This document shows positions 55,601 through 64,000 of a stretch of 64,000 nucleotides of DNA, in pieces. Position numbers and translations under genes: made by a program. Position 1 is the first letter of the stretch, and each line of letters opens with the position of its first letter. The DNA comes from Lumbricus rubellus (Eukaryota; Annelida; Clitellata; Crassiclitellata; Lumbricidae), in contig OX243815.1 in the NCBI GenBank assembly GCA_945859605.1, forward strand, positions 33,784,785-33,848,784. The letters are read 5' to 3'. Below the pieces are notes generated by a model, which worked only from the letters and a program-made list of their open reading frames with translations, searched no databases and had not been told where the DNA came from.

Positions 55601-58600
55601 CATTTCTTGGGCGGCCACACTCTACGTATACGGGCATGCAGTCTTTGGGTTCCTATTGTCACAAACGCGAAAGCAGTTTTGTAACGGAAAGCAGTCGAAC
55701 CCGAAAATTATTCAGAGTTAAATTAAATACATGGCATAATGGACCTACTCGACTTATTAAGAGTTGTTGATAAAAGCTTCATCATCATCAATAACCTTGG
55801 GCTCAATGCCCGTAGGAGTCCGACACCACTCTCTGTCTGAGTCTGTCTCGCGTCATGCTGCCCAGCCTCAACTGGTCCGGTCAGCAGGTCTGCTCCATAC
55901 CATAAACATCTTGGAGCAGCTAGACCACCTTGTCTGATTAAAGAGAAGAGAATATTGGGAGAGAGGCATGAAGGACAACCTGGGACAATGCCAGCATGTG
56001 TCCCATGCTCACCTCCGACTCTCTCCACTGGTCTGTCCTGACCGGCCTGTGCATGTCTGCTCCACATCATGACATCTAGAAGCATCTGGGTCTCTATGTC
56101 ACTTTTGTAATTGTAATTGTAATTGAACTTTTATATAGCGCCGCTCACAGATTCAGTAGCGCTCCCGACCCTAGTTAGCACTGCCGCTAACGAATAGCAT
56201 AGTCTTCAGGCGTTTCCTAAACAAAGGGAGAGAGAGACTAAGAAGCTCAAGACGAAGTTTGTGAGGAAGACGGTTCCAGTAGGATGGGCCAGCATAAGCA
56301 AAGCTTCTGGACTGGGCAGTGGCTCCACGCATGCGAGGCACGACAAGGAGGCCGCTGGCTGCCGAGCGGAGGGCAGAGCGGCCGGGGAAAGAGGAGACCG
56401 GGATGCAGAGAGAACGGAGGTAAGAGGGAGCTACCCCAAGAAGAGAATTGCGCATGAGTGTCAGAATCTTAAACTCAATGCGCTGTGGTACAGGAAGCCA
56501 GTGGAGAGTGTCCCGAATAAAGACAGAAATATGAGAGAACTTGGGAAGACCGGCAATTAGGCGAGCAGCAGCATTTAGAATTGTCTGAAGTTTGGAAAGG
56601 TTGAGTGAGGAGAGACCGGCGTAAGCAGAGTTCCCAAAGTCAACCCTAGAGCAGATCAGGGCATGGACAAGCGCCTTAACAGCTTGCGGAGAGAGTGAAT
56701 GGCGAATAGTTCGCAGCTGGCGTAGGTGGTAGAGACATGTACGTGAGACACGGTTGACATGGTCCGAGAAAGAAAGGGCTGAATCCAGAGTGAAACCCAA
56801 GTCACGAACTGTGGGAGAGAAATGGACATCAGGAAACAAAGTACGGAGGAGCTCCATGTCGATCTTCGCAAGCTGGGCTCGGCCTCCAAGCCAGATGTAT
56901 TGTGTCGTGGTTTTTGCGGATTTCAATCGTCCTTGGTCTTTTACTTGCCAGCGTATCGCCACCCATCTGGCAAACCTTCCTCCTTTTGTCCAGGCTTAGG
57001 ACCAGCACAGGGACGTTGTTGGTTCCCTGTGGCGGAGGATGGATGCAGTTTAACGTCGTGCCCATGACTTTATGAAAGTTTAGTGTCTGAAAAATCATTA
57101 GGTTCTGAGAGATCGATTTGGGAGATCCGGCCGAAATTTTTTTGGGGTAGGATTGCCCATGGCTTAACTCAAATAGAGTGCCATGATCTACCGGCTAAAA
57201 CCACAATATGCTCAGTAAGTCAGCAATTCACACTATGTCATTAACACGAGTTCTGCCTGTGAAAATCGCCAAGTGGAGCAAGTCATACTGCACTTACTTT
57301 CACGGACACAATCAACTGCTTGGGAGTTACATGTATTTGACTTGGAAGATATTGCAATCAGCGTTTTTCTAATTACTCGTGAACACAACATTTGAGGTGA
57401 GAAACGTAAACTTTTATTATGGCACAACAGCATGAAACGTGGAGACATTGGACGTTTGGACCTGCCACTTGGCAGAGAACCTAAAGAAGAAGAACCATAA
57501 CTATTGAAAAAGACAACATTGTTTGCCATGCCAATAAGGAAACACAGCAAGGAAAGTATCATGCAGGAAGAAGTACTGTAATGTATTGCATACAAGGTAT
57601 TGTTGACATAATCAGCTGACACTGGCTTCGTCAGAGCGTCATCGACGCATGCTGATGACTATTTAATTGGTCAGTTATCGAATTCTAGCAACCATCATGC
57701 TAAAGTCAGCGTCCTGGCCATAACTCGTAACTTTCTGGACACTCATCTGTCCTGCCATCTGAAAATTAATCGCTCCGGTCATCGGAACCCTTCAGACGTG
57801 TGGAAAATAATACCATCGACTAACTTCTAATGTCTGCTGGAAAACACACCGATGATAAAATTCAACTTTAATGCATCAGCTATCCTTACTCTCTTCCGAT
57901 AATTGACAGATTTACCTCTGAAAAGTGATTTTCACGGAAATTACTGCCCAAGCCATGATTGTTTTAATCATAACATCAAAAGCTGATCTTGACTGTGATG
58001 AACTGCGCATGCTTGACCCAAATACTGTCAAATTACTCATTTTAATTTCGATCACGTGATCTCGTCAGGGACCTAGTTATGGCTCTTTGTGTACGATAAT
58101 CGACCTAATATGGTGTTCTTGGAATTCTTCCCATGATTGCTTGGTTTTTGAAAAACAAATTTCATAGCGACGATAAATCTAAAAATAGACATTCTAGCTT
58201 TCGATACATGTAGCACAACTGTCATATAATCAAGTTAAAAAATCATAAACTACGTTATTTTTACAATGAAAATGTGTACCAAAGTATCTAGCAGTTTTTT
58301 GTTATTTAGTGTATAACTTTGGCGTTCTAGAAATTAGACATTCAAGCAAAATGCAGTTATGGTTTCCTATAGCCATGAGCTTAATATAGTCAGACGATTG
58401 CAAAGAATTTTAATTTTGCCAAAGTTTACAACCACCGAAATCTACGCTCATTGCCAATGCAACGTAAATATGGTATTATACTTGCCTATATTATAATCAA
58501 TCACCAAGTTACACAACATGCTGAATAGTAGCCTTCTGTCTTCGTGTGCAAGCCTGGTATTATTTTCCGTGAAAATTACAGCCTGGCAATCTTTTACTTA

Positions 58601-61600
58601 GTCTGGGCATTTCAATAAAATTAATGCAGATATTGCTTAGTTATTGTTGAGCATCAATTTTAAATGTTTTAAATAGGTTAAATGCATTCATTTCGTCACA
58701 AGCCGAGACAACACGTGACACTCCTGTGTGACCGCTTTGAGAAACTTCATCTAATACATTTTATTTGTGGCCGTGAAGTTCTGGAATTTTTTTTACTTTG
58801 AATTGTGCATTACTACCAAAAACAACGACCTCTAACAAACAATAATTCTTCTATAATTTGATCCCATTCAAGGGCAGCAATTTTGATTAATTGTCACCCA
58901 ACGGTGTCGTTGCTATATGAAATGACATGCGCAGCAGTGATCTTTAAGTCAGTCAAAGCCCAATTTAGATAAATTAGCAGGATTTTGTCAAAATTTGCGC
59001 GAAAATTGCATGCATTGGCAATTATTGCGCTTTTGCGGGTAAACTGGAAATTTGCGCAGAATTTGCGCAGCACAGGATCAAGAATTTCTGGTTACCCTAT
59101 TTATATAAGTGACCGTTATGTTTAAATACAATTTTTATAATTTCTGCATCAGGAGTAAAAATTTTCCACACTGCTGAAACGTTTCACGGACTAATTTGCT
59201 CATTAATAATTTTTCAAAATTAAGACAAGACAATCTTTTACTTAGTCTGGGCATTTCAAAAAAATTAATACAGATATTGCTTAGTTATTGTTGAGCTTCA
59301 ATTTTAAATGTTTTAAATTCATGTCCACATTGTCCAGTTGTCCAATAAGTAGGTCTAAAATATGCATGAAATTGGTTATTTGACGCCAGGAATCTAACGA
59401 GATTAGTCAGGACTACCACGTTGTTCCGTCTGTAACTATTAAAGATCCAAACAATTCGAACAGCGGTTTTCGGTTTACACAAGCGGTAGAACAGATAATA
59501 ATATGTTGACCTGGAATTTCACTTGTGTCTGCTGCCGTATCTTTTTCGGATATATTTAGGTTAAGGATTAAATCAATGTCACGAAGTTTAAACTTCTATC
59601 ACATCATGTTTAAAGTGCCATTCAATGTTTATTTGAAGTTCATTTATAACAACTGTTGGTAAAGGCATTACATAATATTCAGCTGCCCACACTCACCCAC
59701 GTAACGTCTCGTAACATTTTAAATGACTCCACCCACCTCTGAGCGTTACATAATTATGCAATGACCCCTGTATGTAGCCTCTTCACTTCCTCGCTTATTG
59801 AATTCCAATCTGGTTTCTCCAGTGGATTATGATTTCTGATTAATTGATTCTACTATAATGTGCCAATATCATAATGCTCAATATAGAAATGGCACAATAG
59901 GAGTCATTGGCTATAATTAGATTAAACAGTGTCGAGAATGGAACGGTGGTTAAGAGAAAAAAATGGCATTCTTTTCCTCTGGGGAAAATGCATAAAACGC
60001 CTCTGAATTGTCTATTCCAGTGGTTCTCAGACTTCTGTAGGCGAAGGACCAGAAGTAATTTTTCTAAAGCATGCGGACTAGGGTGTCTCTTAGCACAATG
60101 GGGGAAAAAATTTGGGGGATTTTTTTCCATCTCACCCTAAAAGTTGTTAGGTTTATTTAAATAAAATTCTACAAAAAATTTCATTAAAAATTTTAAATGA
60201 CTCCACCCACCTCTGAGCGTTACATAATTATGCAATGACCCCTGTATGTAGCCTCTTCACTTCCTCGCTTATTGAATTCCAATCTGGTTTCTCCAGTGGA
60301 TTATGATTTCTGATTAATTGATTCTACTATAATGTGCCAATATCATAATGCTCAATATAGAAATGGCACAATAGGAGTCATTGGCTATAATTAGATTAAA
60401 CAGTGTCGAGAATGGAACGGTGGTTAAGAGAAAAAAATGGCATTCTTTTCCTCTGGGGAAAATGCATAAAACGCCTCTGAATTGTCTATTCCAGTGGTTC
60501 TCAGACTTCTGTAGGCGAAGGACCAGAAGTAATTTTTCTAAAGCATGCGGACTAGGGTGTCTCTTAGCACAATGGGGGAAAAAATTTGGGGGATTTTTTT
60601 CCATCTCACCCTAAAAGTTGTTAGGTTTATTTAAATAAAATTCTACAAAAAATTTCATTAAAATAGGGTAAAATTTAGAGGTCGCCCTCTAGCCTCAAAG
60701 TTTTGCATGTAACAGGTTCACTTCGACAATGGGAAATCATGTAGTCCAATGTCGCATAATGATTAATCATCGCTTCTAGCACTAATCAATTTGCCTTATT
60801 TATATGACATACATGTATGTATGTGCACTTGATAAATGGCCCATTCAAGAATACTACTCAGAAGTGCTCCCGGCTAGGGCGCGGACACTGAATCTGAGAT
60901 TCACACCGAAGCGCATGAGCATTTGGTGGCATTTTGGAGTTCGGTCACGAGTCAAGTCTTCCAGAGGAATTCAACTCTGACAGGTCTTTAGATGGATTAT
61001 AACTGCAAAAGGTGCCATCTTGCACTCCAGCACTTGATATAAGGATTTCAAGATGGTCGTTAATACTCATTATGCTGTGTTGAAGTTGGATATTCCTTTG
61101 GCTTCCCATCCCAATGTTCTGCCAATTGTACCAAAGGCACAGCCTACAGTGAACTCTGATTTTAGGTTGTGTTATGCGGTTATTAGCGTTGGCACGATGA
61201 ATTATTGTAGCCTGCTGTTGATATTCAAATAGATAATGACATGCCCAAGGATAAATGCAACTTCACTGACATTAACGGTGGCATTTGTGGATGAGACATT
61301 GGTTCTGTCGAACACAGATAGTGTCTACGAGACTTTATGTTTAACCGTGTTCTCTTTGGAGTTGAACCTTTGCTGTAAGCACAGGCAGGATGGTAATCTC
61401 CCCTCTTTTTGGCAGCACCATTTAATAAGTCAGAGTTTAGCACAGCCAGACTGGTCGATGCTTTGATGTCTTCTTGTGATCACAAAAAGCGTTAAAATTG
61501 CACCTGATCACTCTTGTACACTCTGTTTGAGGTGATACTGGACCATATATGTCACTTGCCTTCCTAAATATGCCTTTGCCTATATGCGTGACGTTCTTCA

Positions 61601-64000
61601 CTGGCTTCCTGTTTCTTAGGGCATCTTCCGAGCTGCTCTTGTTTGGCGTTCTTATTTATGCCTCATCGTATCTTATTGTGTCTGATCTTTGTTAACCTGT
61701 CTCTCTGGCCGACAAAGATTGCATAACCTTTGTTCTTCTGCAATGGCCATGGAGATTGGAGAGCTGTCGGTTCTGCGAGCTCACACTTCTATTAGAAGCT
61801 GGCTCCCACTCAAGAAGCGAATTGAGTATAGGATATCTACTCTAGTCTGGCGCTGCATGATAGGCCTTGTTCCTGCCTACCTTTGTGAGCTCTGTAGCCC
61901 TACACTTACAGTTCTCACCATTTCCACTCCCTTAGTTCGACTGAACAAAGTCTGCTCTCAGTTCATTTTGCTCGTACTTCCACTATACAGAACCATGCTT
62001 TCTCGGTGGTAGGACCCTCAACCTGGCATGGTCTTCCACTGACTCTTTGTAAAAATACTTCTCAGGCTTTCCTCTCTCTCTCACCTTAAGACAGTTTTAT
62101 TTGGCCACGCTGAGGTTGGGAGCGCCTCTGAGTAGCCCCTGAAGAGGTGCTGTATAAATGCATATAATGAATGAATGAATGAATGAAATTAGACTTGCGA
62201 TGATGGCTAGGTAAAACTCGTCTGATTTCTATAAGTCGCTCAAATATCATTCTGTTAGCTGTTGCTGGGTTGAGAGCGCCTATGCTTAGATCGCTTGAAA
62301 AGGCGCCATATAAATTATCAGAATGAATAAAATTGAACAGAAGGTAATGACCTGATTTACTCCTTCTACATATTGAAATTAGCTAATCAATAAGTCAATC
62401 TAGGACTTCTCTAGCAATGCGAACGATGTGGCATATTTTTAGACAATATAGGTCTACATGTGTTAAAACTTTGACATCAAAGGGCGACCTCTAAATACTC
62501 TTGGATTTCCTTCAAAAATTTTTATAAATTTTTTCTTCATAAACCTAACAACTTGAAAGGGTGATAGATTGAAAATTTAAACTTTCAGTTTTAAGAGACA
62601 CCCTAATGCGGACCACTAACTTACATGGTGACAGCTGTGAATTTTCATTGTCGTAAACACAAGAAGTTCTGAAGGCTGTTATGGGGAGCAGAAAAACGAC
62701 TTTACGGTCCATGGACAGTGTTTGAGGTCTCATTTTTATAAGAAACAAAAGTAAGCTATGAATTTTTATTCTCAAAACACAGAAAGTGCTGAAGGCTGTT
62801 ACAAGCAGCAGTTCTGACTTTCCAAGCAGCCCACGAGCCCTGTGTTTGAGATTCCTGGTCTAGATCATTAGAATGTTTACCAGTGCTGCATGTTTGACCT
62901 TACTGAAATTATTTGAGTGAATTGAATTTTATGGTAGAGTTTGAATTTAATGAAGCTGATGTTTTGTTCAGTGGAAGACCGAACTCGAAGAGATTCTACA
63001 GATGGCGCAGGATGACAATGATCAATGGGTCGCTATGGTTGGTGACATACTCAAGACATACCCAAGCACTGGAAATCTCAATGCAGAAGTTGATGAATCA
63101 CAGAACTTCTTCCATGAAGTGGTCGTAGATTTGAAAAAATTAGGTAAACTTCACAGTGACACAAAAGCGCAAAGCTTTGTAAAATTTGCACATAAGTATA
63201 TACAAGTATGTGAACACTACTGTTATGCACATAAAATTATGTGTATATATAATTATATATATATTATATATTTTTACATATATGTGTGGGTGTTCAATTT
63301 TACATTTAGTGTATATATTTTGGTATCCGCTAAAAGCCATTAGCACAAAACTGCACGATAATAACAGCGGCGATCATGATCACGCAGGGATAGACCACCC
63401 AAAACAAACAATCAGTCACTCTCTTTTTAGTTATATTAGTTTATTTTATTTTAATGCTGTGCGCTGGTTGTATAATTAAATGGTTAGATGTCTTTAAAAC
63501 TTGCGCCAATTCCCTCTAGGCTTACTTTAAAGGTTCGAATAAATTATATTTCAAAGTTCAACATCTATTTTTAAGCATGCTACCAATTGTCATAAAACGG
63601 TGCAACATCGAGGCCTACTTTAAAATGTTTAAAAAAATGCTGACAATTGTTAGACGACTAAACTTGAGAGTTAAATTGTGCGCAAAAGGATTTTTCTTAA
63701 CCCCTCGAACTTGTGTTAAAGCATCGAACTTCAACAGATGTGCAGACACCGCCGGTTACAATGGTAACAGTTTTTATCGTACGCAGTTTTAATATGTTTT
63801 TGTGCATGCAGTTTTGACAGTGAGCAAATGTGTATGTATGTATTATATATAATTATATATATATAATTATACATAGTGCATATACAATTATACAATATAC
63901 ATGTATATATATATATATATTTAAGCTGTGCTTTGTCAGTCCGGGCCATTGTACAAGGCCATGATGCTTTAAAGAGCGGAGAGGAATCAGAGGACATCCA
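52420..64000 (+). CDS. NELFA, negative elongation factor A (5' part)
   Basis: NELF-A is a subunit of the four-protein nuclear complex that holds RNA polymerase II in promoter-proximal pausing; its N-terminal domain binds NELF-C. Exon 1 (52420-52629) and exon 2 (62972-63143), with a probable exon 3 (63940 to the window end), align in order with the conserved N-terminal HDAg-like domain. Joined in phase, the VDE|WKTELEEILQ junction matches the family. The start is the ATG at 52420 (MAVNREGDITSW), not the in-frame ATG at 52378, because homology to the family begins there. Intron 1 is 10,342 bp and consists mainly of transposons. The rest of the gene lies beyond the window. Confidence 0.92.
53031..53755. 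repeat. inner inverted repeat (third layer)
   Basis: About 60 bp ending ccaaactatttcgaccatttc (53031-53090) are complementary to 53690-53750. The arm includes ggtaatccggaagtttagcg. Confidence 0.85.
53190..53610. repeat. innermost inverted word array (fourth layer)
   Basis: Copies of CTTCATCCAGCTTCTATTTC with ATATAAAAATA spacers (period about 33-36 bp) run forward at 53190-53420 and reversed at 53455-53600. The flanking arms are cgtttttcgccaatc and gattgacgaaaaatcg. Confidence 0.8.
55065..55655. mobile_element. foldback element, ~590 bp
   Basis: The left arm (55070-55190) containing catgatgcaatgcgctcag is complementary to the right arm (55540-55650). There is no gene. The ends are not defined to the base. 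Confidence 0.65.
55775..56102 (-). repeat. dispersed repeat with (ATG)n tail, copy 2
   Basis: Matches 41758-42085 almost base for base. Here a LINE tail is joined at 56103. Confidence 0.7.
56106..56940 (-). mobile_element. CR1/L2-like LINE, 5'-truncated
   Basis: The minus-strand frame 56171-56962 encodes the end of a non-LTR reverse transcriptase. Landmarks are TTTQYIWLGGRAQLAKID, VRDLGFTLDSALSFSDHV, the conserved SRVDFGNSAYAGLSSL, DTLHWLPVPQRIEFKI and GPSYWNRLPHKLRLELL. The catalytic RT motif (YxDD) and endonuclease lie upstream and are absent. The 3' tail is (AATTAC)-like at 56106-56130. The frame is intact over about 250 codons, so the copy is relatively young but dead by truncation. Confidence 0.9.
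57060..59230. other. NELFA intron, little recognisable
   Basis: No gene is seen. An ~85-bp segment (cttttacttagtctgggcatttc...) at about 58590-58680 is repeated at 59230-59318. Confidence 0.4.
59400..60021. repeat. segment shared with ALG13 intron 2
   Basis: Matches 39595-40218, including the Harbinger-like terminus ending tgcaatgacccc at about 59766. Confidence 0.85.
59716..60663. repeat. 474-bp tandem duplication
   Basis: Unit 1 is 59716-60189 and unit 2 is 60190-60663. By eye they are identical. The unit holds a Harbinger-like end, a hAT-MITE end and the left terminus of the 60553-62605 hAT element, so the duplication came after all of these. Confidence 0.92.
61540..62190 (+). mobile_element. 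LINE 3' fragment (CR1/L2-like)
   Basis: Plus-strand pieces LRAHTSIRSWLPLKKRIEYR, GLVPAYLCELC and VGPSTWHGLPL form the end of a CR1/L2-type RT with frameshifts. They are followed by gtgctgtataaatgc and an (ATGA)n tail at 62165-62190. Confidence 0.85.
62256..62336 (+). mobile_element. second LINE 3' tail
   Basis: gttgagagcgcctatgctt... ggcgccatataaatt and a GAATAAA-like tail repeat the same 3' signature. Only the tail is present. Confidence 0.55.
62606..62870. mobile_element. right part of interrupted hAT MITE
   Basis: It resumes tgcggaccactaactta as at 40270 and ends near gagattcctggtctag. An internal ~70-bp unit (cacagaaagtgctgaaggctg) is duplicated at 62645 and 62777. Confidence 0.65.
62972..63143 (+). 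CDS. NELFA exon 2
   Basis: Acceptor gttttgttcag at 62961-62971. It encodes WKTELEEILQMAQDDNDQWV, then MVGDILKTYP.TGNLN and ends DLKKL in phase 1. Donor TTAG|GTAAAC. It corresponds to the family stretch around WVLMVADILKSFPDTGSLNL. Confidence 0.92.
63144..63939. other. NELFA intron 2
   Basis: AT-rich, with TA-type microsatellites at 63242-63275 and 63841-63925. No other feature is seen. Confidence 0.5.
63940..64000 (+). CDS. probable NELFA exon 3 (partial)
   Basis: Acceptor gtgctttgtcag ends at 63939. The phase-1 donor of exon 2 plus TC gives Val, then an open frame (RAIVQGHDALKSGEESEDI) runs to the window edge. The position and phase fit the linker after the HDAg-like domain. Sequence identity to the family is weak here. 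Confidence 0.55.

Larger units (their letters stand above)
60553..62605. mobile_element. hAT-like element, 2053 bp
   Basis: TAGGGTGTCTCTTA...TAAGAGACACCCTA with an exact 8-bp duplication ATGCGGAC (60545-60552 and 62606-62613). The left end is present a second time at 60079 because of the tandem duplication. It is inserted in a CAGTGGTTCTCAGAC MITE, whose right part resumes at 62606. It contains LINE remains. Confidence 0.85.

Noticed and set aside
56261..56560. Plus-strand ORF of 99 codons
   Set aside because: Shadow of the minus-strand LINE reverse transcriptase frame.
1..64000. CRISPR arrays, operons, bacterial-type promoters or terminators
   Set aside because: The window is eukaryotic. 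Tandem repeats here have no unique equal-length spacers of CRISPR type.

Overview
This window is animal nuclear DNA. It has split genes with GT-AG introns, SINE/LINE/LTR and cut-and-paste transposons on almost every kilobase, many microsatellites, and no operon structure. The 8-base palindrome TAGGCCTA and its overlaps recur throughout, and the two recognised genes are metazoan. A marine invertebrate, perhaps an echinoderm or other deuterostome, is my guess; the sequence alone does not prove it.

Host genes. (1) ALG13 is complete on the minus strand (four exons, 44624 down to 34167, 168 residues). It is the catalytic half of the ER UDP-GlcNAc transferase, and its exons joined in phase match the short ALG13 form. 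(2) NELFA starts on the plus strand at 52420. Exon 1 and exon 2 (62972-63143) are separated by a 10.3-kb intron, a probable exon 3 begins at 63940, and the gene runs off the window. (3) An unrecognised 242-codon ORF (44977-45705) lies head-to-head with ALG13, 352 bp apart, so the gap may be a shared promoter.

Layout. 1-17 kb: gene-poor, made of hAT and mariner-type elements, one tRNA-derived SINE, microsatellites and several elements built from iterated short words. 17261-30884: two LTR retrotransposons in tandem sharing three identical 1599-bp LTRs (LTR-body-LTR-body-LTR), flanked by a 4-bp CATA target duplication. 31-34 kb: old repeats. 34.2-44.6 kb: ALG13, with introns packed with nested hAT and Harbinger-like elements. 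45-52 kb: the unknown ORF, hAT elements, telomere-like 65-bp repeats, mariner-like elements and a LINE tail next to the NELFA start. 52.4-64 kb: the NELFA 5' part, whose first intron holds a four-layer nest of inverted-repeat elements, a CR1/L2-like LINE, a 474-bp tandem duplication and a hAT element.

The most unusual feature is the LTR element. Its single 1276-codon ORF starts inside the LTR: 232 codons are LTR-encoded, it reads through the tRNA-Leu primer-binding site, and it continues through Gag capsid, a CCHC knuckle and an aspartic protease. It is then joined in frame to only the tail of an integrase. Reverse transcriptase, RNase H and the integrase core are absent, so the element looks non-autonomous yet keeps a long open frame. 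A second theme is a set of unrelated-looking small elements whose ends are arrays of a 10-16 bp word, some with 8-9 bp target duplications.
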